A stretch of DNA of 64,000 nucleotides from Microbacterium protaetiae (GTDB lineage: Bacteria; Actinomycetota; Actinomycetes; Actinomycetales; Microbacteriaceae). Of this stretch, positions 1-7,359 are shown one piece after another. The notes beneath the pieces were generated by a model. The model did not search any database, had not been told where the DNA came from, and saw only the letters and a list, made by a program, of their open reading frames with translations. The first letter of the stretch is position 1. Every line of letters begins with the position of its first letter. The position numbers and the translations under genes were made by a program. The DNA lies in assembly GCF_004135285.1 (NCBI RefSeq), contig NZ_CP035494.1, positions 3,658,001 through 3,722,000 of the forward strand, in the 5' to 3' direction.

Positions 1-681
1 CTGCCCGACTCGCCGAACGAAGTGCTCGCGTCGATGGGCAACTACATCTTCGATTCCGACGCCCTCATCGAGGCGGTGACCGACGACGGTGAAGATGCCA
101 CGAGCAACCATGACATGGGTGGCGACATCATCCCCTACTTCGTCGAGCGTGGCGAGGCCGGCGTGTACGACATGAAGAACAACGAGGTGCCCGGGTCCAA
201 CGACCGTGACCGTGCATATTGGCGCGATGTCGGAACGATCGACTCGTTCTTCGACGCACACATGGACCTCATCTCCACGCTGCCGGTGTTCAACCTGTAC
301 AACATGGACTGGCCGATCCACTCGCAGACGGTGAACTCGCCGCCGGCGAAGTTCGTGCGCGACTCGGTGGGCCGCATCGGCAATGCCATCGACTCGATTG
401 TGTCGCTGGGCTCGGTGCTGTCGGGCACGCACATCGAGCGCAGCGTCGTGGGCCCGTGGACGCTGGCCGCCGGCGGATCGACCATCACCGACTCGGTGCT
501 GTTCGAGCACGTGCAGGTGGGGCAGGGAGCGCGAGTGCATCGCGCGATCCTCGACAAGAACGTGGTGCTGGCCCCCGGCGCGACTGTCGGGGTCGATCGC
601 GAGCGCGACCGCGAACGTGGCTTCACCATCACCGACTCGGGCATCACCGTGGTCGGCAAGGGCGCGCACGTCGACGGCTGA
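1..681 (+). CDS. glgC: Glucose-1-phosphate adenylyltransferase (GlgC), 5' end missing
   Basis: Makes ADP-glucose from glucose-1-phosphate and ATP for glycogen synthesis in the cytoplasm. Only the C-terminal 226 codons are in the window; the frame is open from base 1. The visible part carries the GlgC-typical LASMGNYIFD segment, an HDMGGDIIPYF stretch, and the YWRDVGTIDSFFDAHMDL region that ends the nucleotidyltransferase domain. The rest is a left-handed beta-helix hexapeptide domain (GSVLSGTHIERSVVGPWT and following), where activators bind in this family. It stops 22 bases before serB, which appears to have its own promoter. The identification is secure from these family signatures; the missing N-terminus simply lies off the window. 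Confidence 0.95.
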   Translation: MPDSPNEVLASMGNYIFDSDALIEAVTDDGEDATSNHDMGGDIIPYFVERGEAGVYDMKNNEVPGSNDRDRAYWRDVGTIDSFFDAHMDLISTLPVFNLYNMDWPIHSQTVNSPPAKFVRDSVGRIGNAIDSIVSLGSVLSGTHIERSVVGPWTLAAGGSTITDSVLFEHVQVGQGARVHRAILDKNVVLAPGATVGVDRERDRERGFTITDSGITVVGKGAHVDG

Positions 682-691
682 GCCGTCCCGG

Positions 692-697
692 TACTGT
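692..697 (+). promoter_or_regulatory. -10 hexamer of leaderless serB
   Basis: TACTGT lies exactly six bases before the GTG at 704, so transcription would begin on the start codon. This spacing recurs at many genes here. It supports the GTG start in the absence of a Shine-Dalgarno sequence. Confidence 0.55.
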
Positions 698-703
698 GGT
701 GGG

Positions 704-1336
704 GTGCCCGCGCGTCTGCTCGTCGTCCTCGATGCCGATTCCACCCTCATCCGCAACGAGGTGATCGAGCTCATCGCCGACGAGGTGGGGCGCGGCGCAG
801 AGGTGGCAGCGGCCACCGAGGCCGCCATGCGCGGCGAAGTGGATTTCTCCGCGAGCCTGCGCTCGCGCGTCGAAGCCCTCGCCGGGGTGCCGGTGGCAGC
901 GTTCGCCCGCGTGCTGGCACGCATCGAACCGACGCCGGGCGTAGGGGCGCTGATCGATGCGGTGCACGAGCGCGGCGGTGTGGTCGGGGTGGTCTCGGGG
1001 GGATTCCACGAGATCCTCGACACTCTCGCGCCGCGACTGGGCGTGGACGTGTGGCGGGCGAACCGTCTCGAGGTCGCCGACGGCGTGCTCACTGGTCGTG
1101 TCGAGGGGACGATAGTGGATGCCGCGGGCAAGGCGGCGGCGCTGCGGGAATGGGCTTTCGCCCACGACGTGCCGTTGACGCAGACCATCGCGATCGGCGA
1201 CGGCGCGAACGACCTGCAGATGATGGCGGCCGCCGCCCTCGGGATCGCGTTCAATGCGAAGCCCGCCGTGCGTGCGCAGGCCGACCTGGTGATCGGCCCG
1301 GTCGATCTCGCTCAGGTCGTTCCGCTGCTGCCCTAG
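704..1336 (+). CDS. serB: Phosphoserine phosphatase (SerB), HAD family
   Basis: Dephosphorylates O-phosphoserine in the last step of serine biosynthesis; cytoplasmic, Mg-dependent. The 210-residue protein has the HAD nucleophile motif DADST at residues 10-14, motif II in VSGGF, and the C-terminal GDGANDLQMM acid motif. It is the short form without an N-terminal ACT domain. The frame is open much further upstream into glgC, but only the GTG at 704 gives the usual N-terminus; it follows a TACTGT box by six bases, so the mRNA is probably leaderless. A related small-molecule HAD phosphatase is the only serious alternative. Confidence 0.88.
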   Translation: MPARLLVVLDADSTLIRNEVIELIADEVGRGAEVAAATEAAMRGEVDFSASLRSRVEALAGVPVAAFARVLARIEPTPGVGALIDAVHERGGVVGVVSGGFHEILDTLAPRLGVDVWRANRLEVADGVLTGRVEGTIVDAAGKAAALREWAFAHDVPLTQTIAIGDGANDLQMMAAAALGIAFNAKPAVRAQADLVIGPVDLAQVVPLLP

Positions 1337-1378
1337 CGCAACGCCGCTCGCCCTCCGAGTGATGTCGGCGGGTCGCGC

Positions 1379-1384
1379 TACCGT
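1379..1384 (+). promoter_or_regulatory. -10 hexamer of leaderless hydrolase gene
   Basis: TACCGT is followed by six bases and then the ATG at 1391; there is no ribosome-binding site. This fits leaderless transcription. Confidence 0.5.
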
Positions 1385-1390
1385 TCCCTC

Positions 1391-2080
1391 ATGGATGTGA
1401 TCCTCGTTCCGGGGCTGTGGCTGGACGCATCGTCGTGGGGTGCGGTGATTCCCGCCCTCGAGCGAGCCGGGCACACGGCCCACGCGCTGACGATGCCGGG
1501 TATCGGGGCAGCCGCGGCCGAGTCCTCCCATGTGCGCTTGGACGACTGGGTGGCCACGGTGGTCGCCGAGATCGACAAATGCTCCGCGCCCGTTGCCCTG
1601 GTCGGCCACTCCGGCGGCGGAAACGTCGTCTGGGCGGCCGCTGACGCGCGCACCACGCACGTGTCACATGTCGTCTTCATCGACACCGTGCCCCCGGCAT
1701 CCGGTTTCGGCATTTCAGAGTTCCCCTCGCGCGACGGTGTGGTGCCCTTCCCCGGCTGGGATTTCTTCGACGGCGCCGATATCGAAGACGTGGACGAGGC
1801 GACCCGGCGGGCGGTGCGCGTGGGGTCGGTTCCCATGCGCGTGCCCACCGATGCGGTCGAGCTGAACGATCCGGCGCGACACGGCATACCAGTGACCCTG
1901 CTGTCGGGACGACAAGACGAGGTCGAGCTGCGCAACGAGCTCGCGCACTGGGGGCCGTGGGAAGACGAGTTCAATGCCATCCACGATGTCGAGGTGGTGC
2001 ATCTGAACACCGGCCACTGGCCGCAGCTGTCGCAGCCCGACGTGTTGGCGGCGGCGATAGTGAAGTCGCTGGCCGCGTGA
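1391..2080 (+). CDS. Alpha/beta-fold hydrolase
   Basis: A 229-residue cytoplasmic hydrolase of the alpha/beta superfamily; the substrate cannot be told from sequence. The N-terminal VPGLWLDASSW is the oxyanion-hole region. The nucleophile elbow GHSGGG places catalytic Ser74, and NTGHWPQ near the C-terminus supplies His209. The length matches small esterase-like members such as the salicylate-esterase group. It has no signal peptide. It stands alone between serB and the DUF222 gene, with its own TACCGT promoter box six bases before the ATG. The fold is clear; an esterase or lactonase role is only a guess. Confidence 0.85.
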   Translation: MDVILVPGLWLDASSWGAVIPALERAGHTAHALTMPGIGAAAAESSHVRLDDWVATVVAEIDKCSAPVALVGHSGGGNVVWAAADARTTHVSHVVFIDTVPPASGFGISEFPSRDGVVPFPGWDFFDGADIEDVDEATRRAVRVGSVPMRVPTDAVELNDPARHGIPVTLLSGRQDEVELRNELAHWGPWEDEFNAIHDVEVVHLNTGHWPQLSQPDVLAAAIVKSLAA

Positions 2081-2116
2081 GTCGGGTCGGCGCTTTGCGT
2101 TCATATATTTGGTTTT

Positions 2117-2160
2117 TATGAGGTACTTCTCCTCATAGTATCGAAGCTTAGTGCTATTAT
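2117..2160 (+). promoter_or_regulatory. Promoter with 7-bp inverted repeat upstream of the DUF222/HNH gene
   Basis: The stretch 2100-2165 is strikingly AT-rich for this genome. It contains a perfect inverted repeat, TATGAGG at 2117-2123 and CCTCATA at 2131-2137, with a 7-base centre, and a TATTAT -10 hexamer at 2155-2160. The ATG at 2167 follows six bases later, so the transcript should be leaderless. The repeat lies where a -35 element and operator would be and may bind a repressor; that part is inference. Confidence 0.55.
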
Positions 2161-2166
2161 AGGGCC

Positions 2167-3471
2167 ATGGACGCAGACGTTTTCGAGTCGGCTCGAGAGC
2201 CGGTTGATGACGTCTTCGTGCTGCGGTCGATGTTCGAGTCTGCCGAGGCCGATCAGTACGCGGCCAACCGCGCTGCGGCACGGCGAGCCGAGCAGCTCGC
2301 CGACATCCTCGATTTCGCGCGAGGGAACCCCGGCGTCTACGTCGATGACGGCATCCCCGGCCCATCGGTGCGCGAAGAGATCGAGCTTGCCGAGCGATGC
2401 GCGGCCGTGGAGGCTGCGTCGCGGATGTGCCTGTCAGAGACCGAAGTTCACGCGCTGGCCGAGGCCGCCCGCACCGGTCGATCGCGACTTCCGGGGCTGT
2501 GGCATCACGTGCGAGAGGGTTTTGCGACCCCCGCGCATGTGCAGGCCGCCGGCGCGCATCTGGCCGGGATGACATCGCGGGCCGAGCTGCTCACCGAGTA
2601 TGACCGGGAGCTGTCCGATCTCGCGTTGCGGGTGAGCCTTGCGGTGTTCCGCCGCAAGGCGAAAGACATCGCGCACAGGCTCACCGGCGCCACCAACGCC
2701 GAGAAGCATGCGCAAGCGCTGAAGGAGCGCAAGGTGGTCGTCACCGACCTGCCTGATGACGTGTCGTGGTTCGGCGTGCTGATGCCCACGTGGAAAGCCC
2801 ACGCCGCTTTCCGCAGGCTCACCTCCACCGCGAAGCACCATGCCAAAGACAAGCGGGAGGATCGCACGCGGCATCAGCTGCGCGCAGATCTGGCCACGGC
2901 GCTGCTGCTCGGGGTGGGCACCGAGCAGATGGTGCAGACGAAAGTATTCGTCACGATCCCGCTCGATCGCCTCGCACCCGATGCCCGCGTGTCGGTGCGC
3001 CCGCATGCACCCGGCACGACCGGCCTCGATCTCAATCAGGAGGCGCTGGTGCCGGGCGACGGACCCCTCGATGACGCCACAGCGCGACAGATCCTGTGTG
3101 ACGCCGGAGCATTCACCCGGGTGATCACCGACCCCATCACGGGAGTGATCCTCGACATAGACCGCCGTTCCCGGCGCGCCACCGACGCCCAGCGCGCGTG
3201 GTTGGCGCTGCAGCACGGCACCTGCCTGCGCGACGGATGCGATCGGCTCGCTCTCGATGCCGACATCGATCACTGGTGTCAGTTCCACGGTCCGAAACGC
3301 GGTCCGACGAACATCGCCAATCTCGATCCCCTCTGCGATCCCGACCACGTCATCAAAGACTTCACCAAGGTCAGACATCGCCGGCGACGAGATCGCAGCA
3401 TCGAACTTGAATTCCCCACCGGGCACCGCACCGCAGCGGCGAACCCACTTCCGGATGACCCGCCGTTCTGA
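2167..3471 (+). CDS. DUF222 / HNH endonuclease-signature protein (13E12 repeat family)
   Basis: A 434-residue member of the actinobacterial DUF222-HNH family, usually present in several copies per genome and of unknown physiological role. Residues from about 20 to 330 form the DUF222 region, rich in Ala, Arg and charged helices. The C-terminal HNH motif starts near residue 355 with HGTCLRDGCDR, continues with DADIDHW and ends with the NIANLDPLCDPDH segment, so both zinc-ligand cysteines and the catalytic His-Asn-His pattern are present. No flanking repeats or integrase mark it as mobile. The AT-rich promoter before it is unlike its neighbours. Nuclease activity is inferred from the motif only. 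Confidence 0.85.
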   Translation: MDADVFESAREPVDDVFVLRSMFESAEADQYAANRAAARRAEQLADILDFARGNPGVYVDDGIPGPSVREEIELAERCAAVEAASRMCLSETEVHALAEAARTGRSRLPGLWHHVREGFATPAHVQAAGAHLAGMTSRAELLTEYDRELSDLALRVSLAVFRRKAKDIAHRLTGATNAEKHAQALKERKVVVTDLPDDVSWFGVLMPTWKAHAAFRRLTSTAKHHAKDKREDRTRHQLRADLATALLLGVGTEQMVQTKVFVTIPLDRLAPDARVSVRPHAPGTTGLDLNQEALVPGDGPLDDATARQILCDAGAFTRVITDPITGVILDIDRRSRRATDAQRAWLALQHGTCLRDGCDRLALDADIDHWCQFHGPKRGPTNIANLDPLCDPDHVIKDFTKVRHRRRRDRSIELEFPTGHRTAAANPLPDDPPF

Positions 3472-3503
3472 GCGTGCCCTGAGCGCCGGCACCGACGAAG
3501 CGA

Positions 3504-3509
3504 TACGGT
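3504..3509 (+). promoter_or_regulatory. -10 hexamer of leaderless HAD hydrolase gene
   Basis: TACGGT followed by six bases and the ATG at 3516. No Shine-Dalgarno sequence is present. Confidence 0.5.
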
Positions 3510-3515
3510 GACCGG

Positions 3516-4145
3516 ATGACATCGAAGCCCTGGATTCTGTTCGACATCGGCGGCGTGCTGGAGCTCGCCGATGACGGCGTGTGGCAGAAGCGCTTCTCGC
3601 AGAGTCTGCGTGCGCGCTCAGGACTGGACGACGAGACGTTCGGTGCGCGCGTCGATGCCGCCGATCTCCCCCGCGCCGACATCGAGTCGGGTGTGGAGTC
3701 CGAGTACTGGCGCCGCCTCGGCGACGCGCTTGGCTTCGATGACGACACCAGAGCCGCCGTCTCTGCCGAATTCTGGGACTCATACTGCGGAGTGGCGAAC
3801 GCAGAGCTCCAGGCCTATGCGAGAGCCCTTCCCGTGCACGTCGGACGTGCGGCCCTGTCCAACTCGATGGACGGCGCGCGGGAACAGGAAGAGCGCCGCT
3901 TCGGGTACTCCCGCCTCGTGAACCCGATCTGCTACAGCCACGAGATCGGTGCGGCCAAGCCCGATCCCACTGCGTACGCTGCTGCGCTGTCGGCGATGGA
4001 CGCCGATGCGAGCGATGTCCTGTTCATCGACGATCATCAGGTCTCGATCGACGGAGCTGCGGCCGCCGGTATCCGCGGCATCCTGCACAGCGACAACGCG
4101 ACCACCATTGCGGCGATCGAGAGCTTCCTCGCGACGCGCTCTTAG
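3516..4145 (+). CDS. HAD superfamily hydrolase, subclass IA
   Basis: A 209-residue haloacid-dehalogenase-type hydrolase; the substrate is unknown. The nucleophile region is FDIGGVL with Asp10; the usual second Asp (DxD) is replaced by Gly12, as in the YihX and epoxide-hydrolase-N-like branch. An alpha-helical cap follows. Motif II is at SNSM near residue 115, motif III is the Lys in GAAKPDP near residue 147, and motif IV is FIDDHQVSIDGA near 170. It is monocistronic, probably leaderless from a TACGGT box, and lies before the XRE module. A phosphatase acting on a small sugar phosphate or nucleotide is the likeliest role, unproven. Confidence 0.82.
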   Translation: MTSKPWILFDIGGVLELADDGVWQKRFSQSLRARSGLDDETFGARVDAADLPRADIESGVESEYWRRLGDALGFDDDTRAAVSAEFWDSYCGVANAELQAYARALPVHVGRAALSNSMDGAREQEERRFGYSRLVNPICYSHEIGAAKPDPTAYAAALSAMDADASDVLFIDDHQVSIDGAAAAGIRGILHSDNATTIAAIESFLATRS

Positions 4146-4191
4146 CCTCGATCCACCTCGCAGGTGCAGGCGATGTCGCCTCGAGCGGACA

Positions 4192-4232
4192 TGTAAACTA
4201 AACTTGACTGTAAAGCTAGCTTTACATATGTT
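4192..4232 (+). promoter_or_regulatory. Promoter with perfect 18-bp palindromic operator for the XRE module
   Basis: TGTAAAGCTAGCTTTACA at 4209-4226 is a perfect palindrome. It fills the spacer between TTGACT (4204-4209) and TATGTT (4227-4232), a 17-base -35/-10 arrangement. A weaker copy, GTAAACTAAACTTGAC at 4193-4208, lies directly upstream and matches the core at 11 of 16 positions. Binding here would block RNA polymerase. The natural candidate is the XRE protein encoded at 4750-4950, acting as autorepressor; that is inference. Confidence 0.65.
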
Positions 4233-4270
4233 GGTGGGCAAGAGCTTCGAGCCGCAGAAAGGCACAACCC

Positions 4271-4750
4271 ATGTCTGAACACACCAGCAACGGCCACCCC
4301 GCTCGCACCGGCAGTTCGGTGCAACGCGTTCTGCTCATCGTCCTTGCGGCGGCTGTCGGGGCGGGAGTATTCGGAGTGACGGCGTGGCCGATCGGGTTGC
4401 GGGATGACGACCCTTCGGCGGTCGGTCCGACGATCGCGGCGTTCAGTGTGCTGTGGTCTGCACTGATCGGCGGTGCGATGGCGGCGACATTGGCCTGGGC
4501 GATCCTCATCGGCCGGCACTCGCCACACACGCAGCGAGCCAATTCAAGAGACTCCATCGAGCGGAGCCAATCGGAACGAGCCCGGGCGGGTGCATTCACG
4601 GATGTTCTCTTCGTTGCCGCTGGCGGCCTGCTGCTCGTGTCACTGCTTCGGGTTGACGCGTCAGCACTACTGGCGCTCTCACTGTTGATGGCGGTCGGGC
4701 TGCTCGACTTCTCGGTGCGGTACTGGGTGCTGAAGCACCGGGAGTCCTGA
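4271..4750 (+). CDS. Small multi-spanning membrane protein of unknown function
   Basis: I do not recognise a named family. The 159-residue protein has a short hydrophilic N-terminus and about four hydrophobic segments, near residues 19-38, 52-78, 112-128 and 131-150. Between the second and third spans lies a charged loop with several Arg and Ser. The pattern matches the small membrane proteins often paired with a short Cro/CI-type regulator. The start has an AAAGG ribosome-binding site nine bases upstream. Its stop overlaps the start of the XRE gene by one base, so the two are co-transcribed and probably translationally coupled. A stress or antimicrobial sensing role is possible but not shown. 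Confidence 0.75.
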   Translation: MSEHTSNGHPARTGSSVQRVLLIVLAAAVGAGVFGVTAWPIGLRDDDPSAVGPTIAAFSVLWSALIGGAMAATLAWAILIGRHSPHTQRANSRDSIERSQSERARAGAFTDVLFVAAGGLLLVSLLRVDASALLALSLLMAVGLLDFSVRYWVLKHRES

Positions 4751-4950
4751 TGCGCAACGATCTGCGTGAGCGTCGCGCGGCGGCCGGCCTCTCCCAGGAG
4801 CGCCTAGCAGACCTCGTCGGCGTCTCGCGGCAGACCATCATCTCTATCGAGCGAGACCGGTTCGATCCCAGCCTTGATCTTGCGTTCCGCATCGCTGCAA
4901 CGTTCGACGTGCGGATCGAGGAGGTCTTCTTTCCCTCGCCCGCCGCGTAG
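4750..4950 (+). CDS. Short XRE/Cro-CI-type transcriptional regulator
   Basis: A 66-residue protein that is essentially one helix-turn-helix domain: RAAAGLSQERLADLVGVSRQ covers the HTH around residues 10-30, followed by TIISIERDRFDPSLDLAFRI, typical of the YozG/XRE group. It has no ligand-binding or dimerisation extension, so sensing would need a partner, plausibly the membrane protein encoded just upstream with an overlapping TGATG junction. It is the probable repressor acting on the palindrome at 4209-4226. Its length is normal for this mini-regulator class. Confidence 0.88.
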   Translation: MRNDLRERRAAAGLSQERLADLVGVSRQTIISIERDRFDPSLDLAFRIAATFDVRIEEVFFPSPAA

Positions 4951-5036
4951 CCGGGGCCTCATGTTGAGCAGGCAGCCGCCCACCACGCTCCTGCCGCGGT
5001 GTCTGCGGTGTTCGATGACCCGAATCTCGTCGAGGC

Positions 5037-5747
5037 TTAGTGCCCCATCCCCAGCCCGCCGTCGACGGGGATGACGGCGCCGGAGATGTAGGCCGCGTCG
5101 TCCGATGCCAGCCAGGCCACGACGCCGGCGACCTCGTCGGCCGACGCGTACCGGCCCACCGGAATCGCCTTCTTGTACTCGGCCTTCTTCTCCTCGGGGA
5201 GTTCGGCGGTCATCTCGGTTTCGATGAAGCCGGGCGCAACCACATTGGCCGTGATTCCGCGGCCGCCGAGCTCACGGGTCAGCGACCGGGCGAATCCCAC
5301 CAATCCGGCCTTCGAGCTCGCGTAGTTGATCTGGCCGGCCGATCCGTAGAGCCCGACCACCGAGGAAATGAGGATGACCCGGCCCCAGCGGGCCTTCAGC
5401 ATGCCCTTGGATGCGCGCTTGACGACGCGGAAGGTCCCGCCCAGGTTGGTGTCGACGACCGAATCGAAGTCGTCTTCGCTCATGCGCAGAAGCAGGGTGT
5501 CCTTCGTGATCCCGGCATTGGCGACGACGACGGTGATCGGCCCGAGCTGCTGCTCGACCTCGGTGAATGCGGCGTCGACGGATGCGGCATCCGTCACGTC
5601 GGCCCGCACCGTCAGGGTGCCCTCGGGCCCTTCGCCACTGCGAGCGGTCACGGCCACCCGGTATCCTGCAGCGACGAAGCGGGCGGCGATGGCGCGGCCG
5701 ATGCCCCGATTGCCGCCGGTGACCAGAACGACGCGGTCGTCGGACAT
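5037..5747 (-). CDS. fabG: 3-oxoacyl-ACP reductase FabG-like short-chain dehydrogenase
   Basis: NADPH-dependent short-chain dehydrogenase, most likely the beta-ketoacyl-ACP reductase of type II fatty-acid synthesis. The 236-residue protein has the Rossmann motif TGGNRGIG at residues 10-17, NAG near 80, and the catalytic Ser128/129, Tyr142 and Lys146 (YASSK). The ending SGAVIPVDGGLGMGH is characteristic of FabG. An upstream extension of the frame is ignored because the ATG at 5747 has a GGAGG ribosome-binding site eight bases before it. It is divergent from the DUF3099 gene. The close match to mycobacterial FabG1/MabA supports the call, though SDR substrate assignments are rarely certain. Confidence 0.85.
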   Translation of the reverse strand: MSDDRVVLVTGGNRGIGRAIAARFVAAGYRVAVTARSGEGPEGTLTVRADVTDAASVDAAFTEVEQQLGPITVVVANAGITKDTLLLRMSEDDFDSVVDTNLGGTFRVVKRASKGMLKARWGRVILISSVVGLYGSAGQINYASSKAGLVGFARSLTRELGGRGITANVVAPGFIETEMTAELPEEKKAEYKKAIPVGRYASADEVAGVVAWLASDDAAYISGAVIPVDGGLGMGH

Positions 5748-5831
5748 GAAGAACCTCCGAGTATCGGGAGTGGATGCTCGCCCCAGCCTAGCGGCGACGA
5801 TCGATGTCACCCGGCGTAGGCTGGGACGACA

Positions 5832-6227
5832 GTGAAGACTTCTGCTCACCCCCAATCCGCCACGTCATTGCCGCGCGCTCCCCGTGACGAGGTGACGTCG
5901 CGCTCGGCGCGATACCTCATCATGATGGCGGTGCGTGTGCTGTGCTTCATTCTCATGGTGTTCGTGCAGCCGTTCGGGTGGTGGACATGGATCTTCGGCG
6001 CCGGAGCCATCTTTCTGCCCTACATCGCCGTGGTGCTGGCCAATGTCGGCGAGGAGGGCAAGACGATCGACGCGGTGGCTCCCGGTCATGAGCTCGACGC
6101 CCACGCGACGACGCGCCCCACGCACGCCGATGAGGTGATCACGGTCCGCGAGACACGCGAGACACGCGAGGCCGATGAGCCCCGGCAAGGTCCGGAGGCC
6201 GCGCCGTCCAAGGACGACACGCCGTGA
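5832..6227 (+). CDS. DUF3099 domain membrane protein
   Basis: An actinobacterial DUF3099 protein of unknown function, 131 residues. After a polar N-terminus (about residues 1-28) there are two adjacent membrane segments, near 29-50 and 52-72, with the family-typical RYLIMMAVRVLCF and PYIAVVLANVG stretches; the tail is acidic and proline-rich. The start is a GTG. A TAGGCT hexamer at 5817-5822 sits nine bases before it, giving at most a very short leader. Its stop overlaps the next gene by four bases, making it the first gene of a three-gene unit ending in SURF1, which suggests a link to cytochrome oxidase assembly. Confidence 0.82.
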   Translation: MKTSAHPQSATSLPRAPRDEVTSRSARYLIMMAVRVLCFILMVFVQPFGWWTWIFGAGAIFLPYIAVVLANVGEEGKTIDAVAPGHELDAHATTRPTHADEVITVRETRETREADEPRQGPEAAPSKDDTP

Positions 6228-6439
6228 GCGAAGCACCCGTCTGCTCGCGCGCCGGATGCCACACCCCCGCCACGATGCAGGTGGTGTGGCGCAATCCGCG
6301 TATTCATGCCCCCGATCGCCGCAAGATCTGGCTGGCGTGCTATGAGCACGCCGGCTATCTGCGTGATTACCTCGCCGCCCGCGCGTTCCCGGTCGCGGTC
6401 GAGCCGTTCCCCACCGACGACGCCCAGGAGCTTCGATGA
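6224..6439 (+). CDS. Small Cys/His protein upstream of SURF1, unknown function
   Basis: A 71-residue soluble protein. Cys7, Cys12, Cys39 and His42 form a CX4C...CX2H pattern that could hold a zinc ion; WRNPRIHAPDRRKIWLACYEH is the recognisable core of a conserved actinobacterial family. Database names such as acetone carboxylase for this family look wrong, because the protein is far too short for that enzyme. It is locked between DUF3099 and SURF1 by four-base GTGA and ATGA overlaps, so the three are one operon. A metal-chaperone or assembly role for the oxidase is only a hypothesis. Confidence 0.75.
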   Translation: MSEAPVCSRAGCHTPATMQVVWRNPRIHAPDRRKIWLACYEHAGYLRDYLAARAFPVAVEPFPTDDAQELR

Positions 6440-7356
6440 GCCGACGACAGTCCGCGCCGGCCGCGGTGCGCTGGACCGCCTACATCGGCGTGGCGATAGT
6501 GTTCGCCATCGCCTGCGCATTCCTCTCGCACTGGCAGCTCAGCAAGAACGCCGATCGTACGGCGCAGCTGGCCATCATCGATGAGAACTACAACGCAGCA
6601 CCGGTGGCGCTGGATGAGCTGCTCTCGCCCGGTGACACGCTGCCGGCCGGCCTGAAATGGCGGCAGGTGCGCATGACCGGCACGTATCTGACCGATCAGC
6701 AGCTGCTCGTGCGCAACCGCGTGCACGAGGGCACCGCCGCCTACGAGATCATCGTGCCGTTGCGGCTGGCAGACGGCCGGATCTTTCTGGTGAACCGCGG
6801 ATGGGAACCGCCAGGCAACCGGCAGTCGACGCCCGACACCGTATCGGATGCCCCGACGGGCCAGGTCGCGGTGGTCGTGCGGCTCGTGCCCGGCGAGAAG
6901 CTGCCTGCCTCGGGTCCGAACGCCCCGCAGGGCCAGGTGCCGTCGGTGAACCTGCCCTTGATCGCCGACAAGATCGGCGGTGCCGATGGCGCCGCTCTCG
7001 AGCAGGGTGCCTACGGCGAGCTCGTCTCCGAAGACCCGGCGCCGGCCACGATGCCGCAGGCGTTCGAAGTGCCGTCGGCAGATCCCGGTCCCTACCTCTC
7101 CTACGGCATCCAGTGGATCATGTTCGCCGTGATGGGGTTCGTCTTCATCTGGTACGTGATCCGCTCCGAGCGTCGTGCCCGCCGTGAGGCCGCCGAAGAC
7201 GCCGCAGCGGTGGCGGCGCTGGCCGCGAGCGACCCCGAGGCCGCTGCGGCGTTGCAGGCCGAGACATCGGCCCGGCGCATCCGCGAGAAGCGCGCCGCCC
7301 GGCGCGACCGCGACTCAGAAGACGAAGACGCGCTGTTGGACAATGCGTCGCACTGA
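6436..7356 (+). CDS. SURF1-family cytochrome oxidase biogenesis protein
   Basis: SURF1 proteins help insert heme a into subunit I of aa3 oxidases. This 306-residue copy shows the family plan: an N-terminal membrane span near residues 13-32, a large extracytoplasmic domain with WRQVRMTGTY, RNRVHEGTAAYEIIVPL and LVNRGWEPPG, and a second span near 222-242. The cytoplasmic tail is unusually long, alanine-rich and then highly charged. It ends three bases before the convergent ABC-F gene. Its operon position after DUF3099 and the small Cys/His protein, and the ctaA, ctaB and ctaE genes elsewhere in the window, fit oxidase assembly. Confidence 0.92.
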   Translation: MSRRQSAPAAVRWTAYIGVAIVFAIACAFLSHWQLSKNADRTAQLAIIDENYNAAPVALDELLSPGDTLPAGLKWRQVRMTGTYLTDQQLLVRNRVHEGTAAYEIIVPLRLADGRIFLVNRGWEPPGNRQSTPDTVSDAPTGQVAVVVRLVPGEKLPASGPNAPQGQVPSVNLPLIADKIGGADGAALEQGAYGELVSEDPAPATMPQAFEVPSADPGPYLSYGIQWIMFAVMGFVFIWYVIRSERRARREAAEDAAAVAALAASDPEAAAALQAETSARRIREKRAARRDRDSEDEDALLDNASH

Positions 7357-7359
7357 GTG

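Noticed and set aside
2167..3471. DUF222/HNH gene as homing endonuclease or part of a mobile element
   Set aside because: No intron, intein, flanking repeats or integrase; base composition of the gene matches its neighbours. The family is a common chromosomal gene family in actinobacteria.
4951..5036. Possible extra gene or RNA between the XRE gene and fabG
   Set aside because: 86 bases with no start codon context, hairpin or conserved motif visible; simply a convergent spacer.
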